A stretch of DNA of 64,000 nt. Source: an uncultured Collinsella sp. (GTDB taxonomy: Bacteria; Actinomycetota; Coriobacteriia; Coriobacteriales; Coriobacteriaceae). Shown here piece by piece: positions 1 to 8,703 of the stretch (position 1 is the stretch's first letter; every line of letters starts with the position of its first letter). The translations under genes were made by a program, and so were the position numbers. The DNA is taken from NCBI GenBank assembly GCA_959018755.1, contig CAUEMA010000003.1, positions 124,001-188,000 of the forward strand, in the 5' to 3' direction. The notes beneath the pieces were generated by a model that saw nothing but the letters and a program-made list of their open reading frames with translations, was not told the origin of the DNA and did not search any database.

Positions 1-35
1 GGCGCGAGATGGTCGACCGTTAGCGTCGAAAACCG

Positions 36-62
36 CCACAAAGGTGCCTGTCCCCTTTGTGG
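36..62. repeat. Short interspersed palindrome, family A, copy 1
   Basis: CCACAAAGG and CCTTTGTGG form a 9-bp stem around the core TGCCTGTCC. A second copy in the same orientation sits just after the following gene (836-870), so the gene at 156-827 is bracketed by the two. The function is unknown; it is probably a small repeat dispersed in the genome. Confidence 0.6.
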
Positions 63-155
63 TGGTGAGGAGCGCGCAGCTTCTTTTGGTAATAGTGTTA
101 GCTGGCGGTATCATTGGTGCAGGTGGCGAAGGTTTGCATTGTGGGGTGTTTTGCC

Positions 156-827
156 GTGAGCCGTTTTGCCCGTATTGAATTGATTGTCTTGGCGCTTGCG
201 ATCGCTGTGGTTGGCGCGGGCGCTGTCGGTATGGCATTTCTACCTGCTGCGGTGACGGAGCCGGTGGTCAAGCCTGTGACTCAATCTGTCGAACTTCTGA
301 CCGGCGACGACAAGCCTGAGACCATTACCGTTGATTTTGATGAGCAACCGGCTGCGCTGGGCATTAGTAATTATCCACTTATTCAGCTTGGGGCTATGCG
401 CTATACCACGGATTCTAGTCTGATCGACAGGGCGTCCGAGCTGCTCAAGGGCAAAACCTTTAAGCGCTGGTATGGATATGCATCCTATCGGGCAAAAGCG
501 AACGACATGGTTGGCGGATGCCGCTCGTCCATCGAGTTGGACACCGCGAATGGCACTAAGTTATGTGATGTTTCGTACGATCCTGGCTACGAGGGCAATG
601 AGGGGCCGGGTATCTACATCTTGGACGGCGATGTCGCCTATGTCATGGAGGGCAACCAGACCGAGCTCAACGATTTTATGGGTCAGTGCATTCAGGATGC
701 CTATGAACAGACCTGCTTGCCCGACCCGCAGGCTGCACGCGATAGTGGGTCTGCCCGTACATGGTTGTTCGAGGATGAGATGTCCTGGAACGCCGAATCG
801 GGAAGCACGGGTTCGGCGAAGGAGTAG
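156..827 (+). CDS. Membrane-anchored hypothetical protein
   Basis: A 223-residue protein of unknown function. An N-terminal hydrophobic segment (about residues 7-30, rich in Leu, Ala, Ile and Val) looks like a signal anchor. The rest is a soluble, probably extracytoplasmic domain with paired cysteines (CRSS, KLCDV, GQCIQ, QTCLP) that could form disulfides. I chose the GTG at 156 because it starts directly before the Arg-containing signal anchor and follows a G-rich stretch; a TTG at 114 in the same frame would add 14 residues but has no ribosome site. The gene stands alone, bracketed by two copies of one small palindrome. I recognise no domain. Confidence 0.6.
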   Translation: MSRFARIELIVLALAIAVVGAGAVGMAFLPAAVTEPVVKPVTQSVELLTGDDKPETITVDFDEQPAALGISNYPLIQLGAMRYTTDSSLIDRASELLKGKTFKRWYGYASYRAKANDMVGGCRSSIELDTANGTKLCDVSYDPGYEGNEGPGIYILDGDVAYVMEGNQTELNDFMGQCIQDAYEQTCLPDPQAARDSGSARTWLFEDEMSWNAESGSTGSAKE

Positions 828-835
828 AGACCGCG

Positions 836-870
836 ACCACCACAAAGGTACCCGTCCCCTTTGTAGTAGT
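836..870. repeat. Short interspersed palindrome, family A, copy 2
   Basis: Same core as the copy at 36-62 (CACAAAGGTACCCGTCCCC followed by TTTGTAGTAG), with a few changes that weaken the stem. It begins a few bases after the stop codon of the preceding gene. Confidence 0.55.
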
Positions 871-880
871 TCTCGGTTTG

Positions 881-1016
881 TCTCGATCTGTAACATCTTG
901 GCCGCTAAAAGTGGGCCTGGTGTTACAGATTTAGATTTTTGATCCGGGTGTTTTCTGTTCGTCTCGATTTGTAACAGATAGAGCTCTATTTGCTGACTAG
1001 ATGTTACAGATTGAGA
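881..1016. repeat. Two tandem 55-bp palindromes (TGTAACA-N25-TGTTACA)
   Basis: Two units at 881-935 and 962-1016. Each has 15-nt arms: TCTCGATCTGTAACA with TGTTACAGATTTAGA, and TCTCGATTTGTAACA with TGTTACAGATTGAGA. The spacer is 25 nt in both, although the spacer sequences differ. They lie in the 367-bp non-coding stretch before clpB, which holds no credible gene. They could be mobile palindromes or paired binding sites for a regulator. Confidence 0.6.
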
Positions 1017-1080
1017 TAGTAAGGGGACGAGGCCGTAGCGGGTGAGCGCACCTGCTTCCTATCTTTCAATCACTCAGAAA

Positions 1081-1116
1081 ATCTTATATATAGAGACTTA
1101 GATTTGTGTATAAGAT
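1081..1116 (+). promoter_or_regulatory. Inverted repeat in the clpB upstream region
   Basis: ATCTTATA (1081-1088) and TATAAGAT (1109-1116) are perfect complements 20 nt apart, about 80 bp before the clpB start. The region is AT-rich and includes TATATA, so it could hold the promoter and an operator. It does not match the HspR repeat (CTTGAGT-N7-ACTCAAG) or CtsR sites, so the regulator is unknown. Confidence 0.35.
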
Positions 1117-1194
1117 CGCGCAAAGCTGGCAACAATACTTCTCGAACAACGTGAAGCCGCCCCGTAGGGCGGCCGCCCCAAGAGAGGTGATTCC

Positions 1195-3822
1195 ATGAGA
1201 ATCGATAAGCTAGCAATGACGTCGCGCGAGGCGCTGCAGACCGCCATGAGCACGGCTGCTGACGCGCAGGCCGGCGCGGTGGAGCCGATTCACCTGCTGT
1301 CCGCCCTGCTCGGTGCCGGCGAGCGCAATATCTCCGTGATCATCGAGCGCATCGGCGCTGACCCGGCCCAGCTCGCACGCTCCACGCAGGATGCCATCGA
1401 CCACGCGCCCAAGGTTTCGGGCGAGGGTCAGCAGATGGGCCTGTCTAACGAGCTCGTCCGCGTCATCGAAAAGGCCGAGAAGAAGGCCACCAAGATGGGC
1501 GACAGCTTTGTGGTGACCGAGCATCTGCTGATGGCGCTTGCCGAGGACAAGGGCGAGGCCGGCCGCGTTCTGCGCGACGCCGGCGTGACCAAGGAGCGCA
1601 TCGAGCAAGTCTACGAGGAGCTGCGCGGCGATGACCGCGTGACGTCTGCCGAGGACAAGACGCAGTTTGAGGCGCTGGAGCAGTACGGTCGCAACATCTG
1701 CGACCTCGCCCGCGCCGGCAAGCTCGACCCGGTCATCGGCCGTACCGATGAGATTCGCCGCACCATCCAGGTCCTGTCCCGTCGCACCAAGAACAACCCC
1801 GTGCTCATTGGTGAGCCGGGCGTCGGTAAAACGGCCATCGTTGAGGGCATCGCCCAGCGTATCGTGGCCGGCGACGTGCCGAGCACCCTGCGCGACCGCG
1901 ACCTCATTGAGCTCGACATGAGCGCGCTGGTCGCCGGCGCCAAGTACCGCGGTGAGTTCGAGGACCGCTTAAAGGCCGTGCTCAAGGAGGTGCAGAAGTC
2001 CGAAGGTAAGGTCATCCTGTTCATCGATGAGCTCCATACCATCGTGGGCGCGGGTGCCACCGAGGGCTCCATGGACGCCGGCAACATCCTGAAGCCGGCG
2101 CTTGCCCGTGGCGACTTGCATGCGATCGGCGCGACTACGCTTGACGAATACCGCAAGTACATCGAGAAGGACGCGGCGCTCGCCCGCCGTTTCCAGACTG
2201 TGATGGTCTCCGAGCCTACCGTCGAGGACACCATCTCGATCCTGCGTGGCCTCAAGGAGAAGTACGAGATCTTCCACGGCGTGCATATCACCGATGGCGC
2301 GCTCGTGGCGGCTGCCGACCTCTCCGATCGCTATATCGCCGACCGTTTCCTGCCCGACAAGGCCATCGACCTGGTCGATGAGGCCGCAAGCCGCCTGCGC
2401 ATGGAGCTCGACAGCATGCCGGTCGAGATCGACGCCACCACGCGTCAGCTCACCCAGCTGCAGATCGAAGAGCAGGCGCTCATGAAGGAGACCGACGACG
2501 CCTCCAAGGAGCGTCTGGAAGCCCTGCGCCAGGAGATCGCCGAGGTCCAGGAAAAGCTCAACGTGCAAAAGGCCGGCTGGCTCAACCAAAAGAACGCCAT
2601 CGACCACGTGCAGGAGCTTAAGGGCCAGCTTGACGAGGCCAAGAGCGAAGAGGAGCGCGCGACGCGCAACGGCGACCTGGGCCGTGCGTCCGAGCTGCGC
2701 TTCTCCGTGATTCCGGGCCTGCAGCAGCAGATTCAGGATTCCGAGGCCGCGCTCGAGGCACAAAAGCAGCAGGACGGCGAGGGCCTCAACGAACAGGTGA
2801 CCTCCGATGAGATCGCCGAGGTCGTGAGCGCCTGGACCGGCGTGCCCGTGTCCAAGATGATGCAGGGCGAGCTCGACAAGCTGAAGGGCCTGGAGGGCGA
2901 GCTGCATAAGCGCGTCATCGGTCAGGACGAGGCCGTCTCCGCCGTTGCCGCGGCCGTGCGCCGCAGCCGTGCGGGTCTCTCCGATCCGGACAAGCCCATC
3001 GGCAGCTTCTTCTTCCTGGGCCCCACCGGCGTGGGCAAGACCGAGCTCGCCAAGGCGCTTGCCGAGTGCCTGTTCGACGACGAGCGCGCACTCGTGCGTA
3101 TCGACATGTCCGAGTACATGCAGAAGTTCAGCGTCCAGCGTCTGATCGGTGCGCCCCCGGGATACGTGGGTTACGACGAGGGCGGCCAGCTCACCGAGGC
3201 CGTGCGCCGTCGTCCGTACTCCGTGATCTTGCTCGACGAGATGGAGAAGGCTCATCCGGATGTCTTTAACGTGCTGTTGCAGGTGCTCGACGACGGCCGT
3301 CTGACCGATGGCCAGGGTCGCCAGGTGTCCTTCAAGAACACGATTATCATCATGACGTCTAACGTGGGCTCCAAGGCTATCGCCGAGCTTTCGGGCAAGG
3401 ACGAGGAGGAGATGCGCCATCAGGTCGACGCCGCCATGGCTCAGACCTTCCGCCCCGAGTTCCTCAACCGTATCGACGACATCGTGGTGTTCCATCCGCT
3501 CGGCATGGCGCAGATCGAGAAGATCGTCGACATCCAGCTTGCCGACGTCCGCGCGCGTCTGGCCAAGGAGCGCATGACGCTTGCCATCACCCCGGCGGCC
3601 AAGCAGATGCTCGCCGTGGGCGGCCTGGACCCGGTCTTTGGCGCCCGTCCGCTCAAGCGTCTGGTCCAGCGCGAGGTCGTGGACGCCATCGCCGCCGCCA
3701 TCATCGACGGCACGGTGCGCGAGGGCGATCAGGTGACGGTCGATGTCGATAAGGACGGGGGCTTTACCGTCGTGTGCGATAACACGCCGGCGGCCACCTA
3801 CGAGGTCCCCGATGCCGAGTAG
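1195..3822 (+). CDS. clpB: ATP-dependent chaperone ClpB
   Basis: An 875-residue Hsp100 disaggregase, full length for the family. It works with DnaK to pull aggregated proteins apart in the cytoplasm. Order: Clp N-domain repeats (about 1-145), first AAA+ domain with Walker A GEPGVGKT near residue 206 and Walker B LFIDELH, a long coiled-coil middle domain (about 400-530) that separates ClpB from ClpA and ClpC, second AAA+ domain with GPTGVGKT near residue 609, and a C-terminal D2-small domain. The ATG at 1195 follows a good ribosome site (AGAGAGGTGA). It is a single-gene unit with its own terminator; no dnaK or hspR is nearby. Heat-shock control is likely from the family but no known operator is visible. 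Confidence 0.97.
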   Translation: MRIDKLAMTSREALQTAMSTAADAQAGAVEPIHLLSALLGAGERNISVIIERIGADPAQLARSTQDAIDHAPKVSGEGQQMGLSNELVRVIEKAEKKATKMGDSFVVTEHLLMALAEDKGEAGRVLRDAGVTKERIEQVYEELRGDDRVTSAEDKTQFEALEQYGRNICDLARAGKLDPVIGRTDEIRRTIQVLSRRTKNNPVLIGEPGVGKTAIVEGIAQRIVAGDVPSTLRDRDLIELDMSALVAGAKYRGEFEDRLKAVLKEVQKSEGKVILFIDELHTIVGAGATEGSMDAGNILKPALARGDLHAIGATTLDEYRKYIEKDAALARRFQTVMVSEPTVEDTISILRGLKEKYEIFHGVHITDGALVAAADLSDRYIADRFLPDKAIDLVDEAASRLRMELDSMPVEIDATTRQLTQLQIEEQALMKETDDASKERLEALRQEIAEVQEKLNVQKAGWLNQKNAIDHVQELKGQLDEAKSEEERATRNGDLGRASELRFSVIPGLQQQIQDSEAALEAQKQQDGEGLNEQVTSDEIAEVVSAWTGVPVSKMMQGELDKLKGLEGELHKRVIGQDEAVSAVAAAVRRSRAGLSDPDKPIGSFFFLGPTGVGKTELAKALAECLFDDERALVRIDMSEYMQKFSVQRLIGAPPGYVGYDEGGQLTEAVRRRPYSVILLDEMEKAHPDVFNVLLQVLDDGRLTDGQGRQVSFKNTIIIMTSNVGSKAIAELSGKDEEEMRHQVDAAMAQTFRPEFLNRIDDIVVFHPLGMAQIEKIVDIQLADVRARLAKERMTLAITPAAKQMLAVGGLDPVFGARPLKRLVQREVVDAIAAAIIDGTVREGDQVTVDVDKDGGFTVVCDNTPAATYEVPDAE

Positions 3823-3869
3823 ATTTTTGGGACATGCCTTAAAATCTGCCAGCCGTTTCTAAACGCCAA

Positions 3870-3904
3870 GGGCGGCGGATCCAATTGGGTCCGCCGCCCT
3901 TTTT
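3870..3904 (+). terminator. Rho-independent terminator of clpB
   Basis: A 13-bp GC-rich stem (GGGCGGCGGATCC with GGGTCCGCCGCCC, allowing the AATT loop) is followed by TTTTT at 3900-3904, about 50 bp after the clpB stop. Confidence 0.9.
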
Positions 3905-3954
3905 CGTGCGACAATCGATGTTGTTGAACGGATGCGATGCAAGGAGATATGCAG

Positions 3955-4149
3955 ATGAAAGACGAGATCAAGACAAGCGCGCCGGCGACCGATGCCGCAC
4001 CCGCCGCACCCAAGCCTGCGCCCAAGCCGGCGCCCAAGCCGCGCGACCCCTACATCCGTGCCGAGAACGAGGACGACGACGGCTACGATCCCTACAGCGA
4101 TCGCCGCCCCGAGCGCGAGCCGATGTTCGAAGCCGACCCGTGGCGCTGA
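3955..4149 (+). CDS. Small Ala/Pro/Lys-rich acidic-tailed protein
   Basis: A 64-residue protein of unknown function. The ATG at 3955 is preceded at 7 nt by AAGGAGA, so it is preferred over in-frame ATGs at 3937 and 3949. The N-terminal half is a low-complexity Ala/Pro stretch with PKPAPKPAPKP repeats; the C-terminal half is charged (ENEDDDGYDPYSDRRPERE) and ends in DPWR. It has no signal peptide and is probably disordered. The strong ribosome site and coding-like composition support a real gene. Confidence 0.6.
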   Translation: MKDEIKTSAPATDAAPAAPKPAPKPAPKPRDPYIRAENEDDDGYDPYSDRRPEREPMFEADPWR

Positions 4150-4173
4150 GTGCCACCCAAAAGGCCACCAATA

Positions 4174-4240
4174 AGTTGCGGCGAAATAGGGATTGTTTTG
4201 CGGTTTGACCAGCAAAAACAGTCCCTATTTCACCGCAACT
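4174..4240. repeat. 67-bp palindromic repeat (AAATAGGGA family)
   Basis: AGTTGCGGCGAAATAGGGA at the left and TCCCTATTTCACCGCAACT at the right pair almost perfectly, and the stem continues inward (TTGTTTTGC with GCAAAAACA). No gene is encoded. It lies after the small Ala/Pro protein gene and has no T-run, so I call it an interspersed palindrome rather than a terminator. Confidence 0.6.
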
Positions 4241-4402
4241 GCGTTAGGGATTTTTCTGCAGGGGAGGGCAGTCAAAAAAGCCCCGTCCCAAATTGACTGC
4301 TCGGGGAGTCGCATTCGAGCTCGGTTGTCCTCTTAGCCACTCGATATCCTTCGGAGCAATAACGGTGATAAAACTTGCTTAAGTGTTAATCAAGCTACAC
4401 AC

Positions 4403-4462
4403 AATCTTGCTCTCTAATTAATCAAGAATCAGTATAATTTTGATTAGCTAGAGAGCAAGATT
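4403..4462 (+). promoter_or_regulatory. Palindrome enclosing the promoter of the AAA ATPase gene
   Basis: AATCTTGCTCTCTAATTAATCAA on the left and the complementary right arm ending GAGAGCAAGATT at 4462 flank a short loop that contains a perfect TATAAT (4433-4438). The start codon is 8 nt after the right arm, and GGAGA lies between. Arms on both sides of the -10 box suggest an operator or a 5'-leader hairpin. TTGCTC at 4407-4412 is only a weak -35 candidate because its spacing is 20 nt. Confidence 0.55.
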
Positions 4463-4470
4463 GGAGAATC

Positions 4471-5823
4471 ATGGCATTCAACGACTTGATCGCCCAGAAA
4501 ATAAAGGACTTTGAACAGCAGGGGGTTCCGCAGGTCTTTGAGCGAGACCTTGATCTGGAAAACCCACAGGAGCCAAAGCGCGACAACATCGTAAATGTGG
4601 TTGTGGGGGCCCGCCGTTGTGGAAAGACGTATCGCCTGTATCAGGAGATGCAGCGGCTTCAGGGCCGGGGCGTCGAGCTTGACCGGATGCTTTACTTTAA
4701 TTTTGAGGACGAGCGCTTGCGCCCGTATGAGTCATCGCTGCTGGCGGACGTGCTCGACACGTTCTATGCGCTGTATCCTGCTGCTCGAACCGAGGGCGCT
4801 TACATTTTCTTTGACGAGATCCAGGAAATTCCCGAATGGGGTGCGTTTCTGCGGCGTGTAGTCGATACGGAGAAAGCGACCGTCTATGTGACGGGATCTT
4901 CTTCCAAGATGCTGTCCTCAGAGCTTAAGAGCGAGTTCAGGGGTCGTTCTCTTATACGGGAGCTTTTTCCGTTGAGTTTTTCGGAATACGTTCGGTATAA
5001 GACGGGGAGCGTTTTCGAGCCAGATGCGACCTTTTCCCCAAGCGATGCAGCGCTGCTTCGACATCATCTGATCGGATATCTTGAACGAGGGGGATTCATC
5101 GCGACGCTTGAGCAGACGCCCGCAGACGCGATTCAGCTGCTACAGGAATATGCTTCGCGAACGGTCGCTATGGACGTCATTGAGCGTTACGACGTCAAGA
5201 ACCCTCGCCTGGCATCGCTGTTCTTGACGCGGTGTATGGCATCTTCGGGACGAGAGCTGTCAGTGAACAAAGTGTACAACGAGTTCAAGAGCAGACAGAT
5301 ACCCGTCAGTCGTAATTCGCTCAGCGATTTACTTGAGTATTATGAGGATGCCTACCTGTTATTTTCTGTGCCGGAGTTCACGCGTTCATTGGCAAATAAC
5401 ATGCGGTCTGCGTCTAAGGTCTACGCTGTCGACCCTGCGATGTTTGGAGCATTCTCTCCCGCATCGGCATTGGACCAGGGCCAGAGGCTCGAGACCGCAG
5501 TGTTCAATGCGCTAAGAAGAAGGACTCCCGCGGTGAGGACCGGCTCGGTCTGCCGCCTGCTGATCAAAGAGAAGAGCAAAAGCCATGAGGTGGACTTTGT
5601 GGCTGGGGACGCACTTCTCATGCGGGCTTATAGCCTGATTCAGGTGAGTGTGGATATGGCAAGTGAGAAAACGCGCGAGCGCGAAATTGCCGCGCTTGAT
5701 GCCTCGATGGCCAAGTTCGATCTTGGCGAGTCGGCAATCGTTACCATGGATGAGCAGGCCGATATTCCATGCGAGCACGGTGCGGTACACGTTGTGCCCG
5801 CATGGAAGTGGCTCCTTGCCTAA
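4471..5823 (+). CDS. AAA_14/DUF4143-type ATP-binding protein
   Basis: A 450-residue cytoplasmic ATPase of the archaeal/bacterial AAA_14-DUF4143 type. P-loop GARRCGKT at about residues 46-53; Walker B in YIFFDEIQEIPEW; sensor-like VYVTGSSSKML; then the LSFSEYVRYK stretch typical of the family; the C-terminal DUF4143 region carries a nuclease-like segment ending EVDFVAGD. The biochemical role of these proteins is not settled; several are associated with toxin-antitoxin or stress loci, but I see no partner gene. It is a monocistronic unit behind a promoter palindrome, with a GC-rich terminator downstream. It is somewhat less GC-biased than its neighbours, consistent with an accessory gene. Confidence 0.85.
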   Translation: MAFNDLIAQKIKDFEQQGVPQVFERDLDLENPQEPKRDNIVNVVVGARRCGKTYRLYQEMQRLQGRGVELDRMLYFNFEDERLRPYESSLLADVLDTFYALYPAARTEGAYIFFDEIQEIPEWGAFLRRVVDTEKATVYVTGSSSKMLSSELKSEFRGRSLIRELFPLSFSEYVRYKTGSVFEPDATFSPSDAALLRHHLIGYLERGGFIATLEQTPADAIQLLQEYASRTVAMDVIERYDVKNPRLASLFLTRCMASSGRELSVNKVYNEFKSRQIPVSRNSLSDLLEYYEDAYLLFSVPEFTRSLANNMRSASKVYAVDPAMFGAFSPASALDQGQRLETAVFNALRRRTPAVRTGSVCRLLIKEKSKSHEVDFVAGDALLMRAYSLIQVSVDMASEKTREREIAALDASMAKFDLGESAIVTMDEQADIPCEHGAVHVVPAWKWLLA

Positions 5824-5839
5824 TCATCTACGGATCTGT

Positions 5840-5863
5840 GGGGCCAGGACCTCCTGGCCCCTT
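5840..5863 (+). terminator. Terminator after the AAA ATPase gene
   Basis: A perfect 9-bp stem GGGGCCAGG / CCTGGCCCC with loop ACCT is followed by TTTAT. It sits 16 bp after the stop codon and separates this gene from the convergent gene that ends at 5897. Confidence 0.8.
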
Positions 5864-5896
5864 TATCACGGTTGGGGAGCACCATGATGCGCCCGG

Positions 5897-7399
5897 CTAG
5901 TCTTGGGCTTTGATGCTCGGCATCAGAATCTGGGCGAGGTAGTCGCATTCGAGCTTGGTGGCGGCGTCGGCCTTGCCGTCTTTGCCGACCAGCACGTTCT
6001 TGATCTGGCTATAGGTGTAGCGGTTGCCGGTCGTGAGCTCGACAAGCTCAATGGCCGTGTCCATGGGGTAGGTCGACACGGGGTCTTGCGTGCGCCCGTT
6101 GATGGTCTGGGGCACCACGTACGGATAGACGGGGCCGCTGGCGTAGACGGTGTAGCCGTTGCCGAGGTTTGCCGCACCCAAAACCGCATCGCCCTCATCG
6201 GGCGTAAAGCTCTCGCCGTCGCGCACCGTGACAAGCGTCACAAGCGGCGTGTTCGTGTCGCCGGCAAGATAGATGCATAGCGTGCTGCCATTTTGCCAAG
6301 TCTCGACCTTGCCGTACCACTCGACGGGGATATCGAGCTGATACAGGTCCGTTGCCTTATGTCGAGCATCGGCGTCGCGGGCCGCCTGCGCCTTGCGGGA
6401 GCTCACGGCGTTGGTTGCGGCGTCGCGTCGCGCGGTTGCCGCCTGCTGGAGTACCTTTGCGACCGCGGCGGAATTCACCCCGCCTTCCTCGGCATACTTG
6501 GCGGCGGCATCGATCTGGTCGTCAGTCACCGTGTCGGCCGAAGGCACCTTGAGCTTAAAGGTGGCCTGGGCACTCAAATCCTGCCCATCGCTTTTAATGG
6601 TGACCTGCGCCTTGGTGGTCGGCACGGTGTAAATGGTACCGTCGGCTGCGATGGGAGACCCAGCGATGGAGAGCGTGTAGTCACCGGGTAGCAGTTTGAT
6701 GCCACGGCCGTGCTCGTCAACGTAGAGCGTTTCGCTCACAGAAGAGCCGTCGGAGTCCTGGCCACTTACCTGTACGGGGATCTTTGAGCCGGTGGAGCAG
6801 TCGAGCCCCGCGGCGTGTACGCCAATCTGCACCGACATCATCGTGTGGGCATTGGCGGCGGTGATGGCAGCCTGCTCTTGCCGGTATCCGTTCCAGGCTG
6901 CGTAGCCTGCGCCGCCGGCGACGAGCGCGACGGCCACAACGCCGGCAACCATCAGGTTGCGGCGCTTGGGCGACATCTTGCGATGACGAACCTCGGCTTC
7001 GTGTGCCGAAGGAACGGACGGTAGGGGAATATCGCCCATGGCGATGGTCTCGTCCACGGCAGGCGCGGAGCCCAGGCCGGGAAGCTCGCGGGTCAGCGAA
7101 TCTTCGGCCGGCAAGCTGTCGAGTAAGATGGTTTCCTCGCTCGTGTCGGATTCGGGCTGGTCGTTGACCTCGCATTCGGATTCCTCGTGCCCCGCCTCGT
7201 CTTCGGTGGGCGCGGCGCCATCGTCTTTTGCATCCTGATCATCGGGCTGCGCCTCGATTTCCGGCTCATCCCGCACATCAACGCTCGGATCGTCAAACGC
7301 AATCTCGGCCAGCGCAATCCGGTCTAGGCTCTCCAGGGCCTCAGCGCAAGCTTCTGCATCTTGGGCCGCATCCTCTTGGCCCGTCGTCTCATCTTTCAT
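5897..7399 (-). CDS. Membrane-anchored protein with acidic N-terminal region
   Basis: A 500-residue protein with no recognised domain. Residues 1-140 are strongly acidic (many Glu/Asp, cytoplasmic and probably disordered). A basic stop-transfer motif (RHRKMSPKRRN) precedes one transmembrane helix (about 150-170, GVVAVALVAGGAGYAAW). The rest is extracytoplasmic, with a beta-rich segment (VDEHGRGIKLLPGDYTLSIAGSPI, a carboxypeptidase-regulatory-like turn) and a short helical region before a second globular part. The type II topology and long disordered tail resemble the envelope proteins of the kinase loci further right, but no link is shown. Convergent with the ATPase gene. Confidence 0.75.
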   Translation of the reverse strand: MKDETTGQEDAAQDAEACAEALESLDRIALAEIAFDDPSVDVRDEPEIEAQPDDQDAKDDGAAPTEDEAGHEESECEVNDQPESDTSEETILLDSLPAEDSLTRELPGLGSAPAVDETIAMGDIPLPSVPSAHEAEVRHRKMSPKRRNLMVAGVVAVALVAGGAGYAAWNGYRQEQAAITAANAHTMMSVQIGVHAAGLDCSTGSKIPVQVSGQDSDGSSVSETLYVDEHGRGIKLLPGDYTLSIAGSPIAADGTIYTVPTTKAQVTIKSDGQDLSAQATFKLKVPSADTVTDDQIDAAAKYAEEGGVNSAAVAKVLQQAATARRDAATNAVSSRKAQAARDADARHKATDLYQLDIPVEWYGKVETWQNGSTLCIYLAGDTNTPLVTLVTVRDGESFTPDEGDAVLGAANLGNGYTVYASGPVYPYVVPQTINGRTQDPVSTYPMDTAIELVELTTGNRYTYSQIKNVLVGKDGKADAATKLECDYLAQILMPSIKAQD

Positions 7400-7521
7400 A
7401 TATCCCCCAAGCTCAATATCGGCTCAACACTGTACCCAAAAATGGAGCCATATAAAGCGCGTATGAAATATAAGATTTGATTTAACCTGAGCGCATCGTT
7501 CGGCCGCATCCTCGCGGCAGC

Positions 7522-7561
7522 AAAAGGCCCCCGGAACGCGAACGAATCACATTCCGGGGGC
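7522..7561 (-). terminator. Terminator of the tetR-DUF5692 operon
   Basis: GCCCCCGGAA (7527-7536) pairs with TTCCGGGGGC (7552-7561). Read on the minus strand, the stem is followed by CTTTTG (7526-7521). It lies 70 bp downstream of the DUF5692 stop. The remainder of 7400-7632 holds no gene that I can support. Confidence 0.8.
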
Positions 7562-7632
7562 TCTGCAATGCGTTGAGTTGCGCGGAGCCGGCTATGCTGC
7601 TTCGCGCTCAAGCGATGTCTGCGCCAGGCACG

Positions 7633-8640
7633 TTACTCGGCGTGCGCGTAATCAACCTTGGCGCGGCGGGCAGTGGCCTTCTCCCAATCGCTGGTGCCCT
7701 CAAAGACATCCTGCTTGTAGGGATTGCGGCCGAGCTTCTTGGCACGGTAGGCGACGTAGATGATCGCGGCGACGTTGGCGACCAGCGCGGCGACCGAGAC
7801 CGCGGTGGCGGCGCCGGGATCGAGCGTGGAGTGCGTCACAAAGATGGACTCCTCCTGGAAGTACGGGAACACCTGGGCAAACATGCACCAAATGGCCAGC
7901 GTAAAGGCGCGGTTCTGAATCCAGCCGCCCTTGTTCCAGATAAAGGCGGCGACGGTGGGCGCCAGCAGCAGCGCAAAGCCGCAGAACCAGGAGTGGGTGG
8001 GCAGGCAGTTGTAGGTGTAGCAGAAGTTCCAGATATCGTAGGCGATGATGTAGACCCAGGTCATGTCGGGCCACAGCATGTCGGTCTTGTCCTCGGAGGC
8101 GTAGACGCTCCACCAACCGGTCATGCAGAAGATGTTGATGATGCCCGCGATACCGTTGAACACGTTGTTCCAGCCGGCCAGCTGCGTGGCACCTTCGGAG
8201 GTGACCCAGGTGGACTCGCCCAGGACAAAGAAGTGATAGGCGCTCTCAAAGTCAGACACGACGGCGATCATGATGTTGATGGCGACGATCACAAACGGCC
8301 ACGCGCGGAACCAATGCGCCTTGCCGATCTTGCCCCACTGGTACTTAATGGCAATGAAGCCCCAGCAACCGGCCAGCGCCGCGTACACCTTGGCGTAGTG
8401 GAACCAGCTGTTCTGGTACACATGGGTGGGGTTGGTGAGCGCCCACTCGGCACCCTGCGAAACGCCGACGGCGATGGCGACGCAGTAGATGGTCATGGCC
8501 AGCGGAGCCACGCCAAAGATGATGGCCGCGCCGAGCTTGGTGCGGCGGCCGACCTCGTTGAGCACGATCAGGCCAATAAAGACCATGGCCCAGCCGGCCC
8601 AGTGGATAAGGGTATCGCTACCCCAAACATCGAACAGCAT
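7633..8640 (-). CDS. DUF5692 family integral membrane protein
   Basis: A 335-residue protein with about nine predicted transmembrane helices rich in Trp, Phe and Tyr. Aromatic, His-containing loops (NPTHVYQNSWFHYAKVY, LPTHSWFCGF, VFPYFQEESIFVTHSTLDPG) and a charged C-terminus match my memory of the DUF5692 family seen in Coriobacteriia. The function is unknown; the His and Trp content might suit ligand or ion binding, but that is inference. AAAGGAG sits 7 nt before the ATG. It is 63 bp downstream of the tetR gene on the same strand and is very likely co-transcribed with it, so it is probably the regulator's target. Confidence 0.75.
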   Translation of the reverse strand: MLFDVWGSDTLIHWAGWAMVFIGLIVLNEVGRRTKLGAAIIFGVAPLAMTIYCVAIAVGVSQGAEWALTNPTHVYQNSWFHYAKVYAALAGCWGFIAIKYQWGKIGKAHWFRAWPFVIVAINIMIAVVSDFESAYHFFVLGESTWVTSEGATQLAGWNNVFNGIAGIINIFCMTGWWSVYASEDKTDMLWPDMTWVYIIAYDIWNFCYTYNCLPTHSWFCGFALLLAPTVAAFIWNKGGWIQNRAFTLAIWCMFAQVFPYFQEESIFVTHSTLDPGAATAVSVAALVANVAAIIYVAYRAKKLGRNPYKQDVFEGTSDWEKATARRAKVDYAHAE

Positions 8641-8703
8641 GCTGCTCTCCTTTCACACGCCCGCGGCCCCTCTTCTGATCGCGGACAGTTTGGCCAAATG
8701 TCG

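Noticed and set aside
1..23. Possible tail of an upstream gene (codons R-E-M-V-D-R then TAG)
   Set aside because: Only six codons are visible and nothing identifies them; it could be chance.
1969..3495. Long minus-strand open frame inside clpB
   Set aside because: It is the mirror of a strongly biased GC-rich gene; no ribosome site and low-complexity composition. Same for the long opposite frames over dnaX, nifJ, the PTS operon, pstP and arcC.
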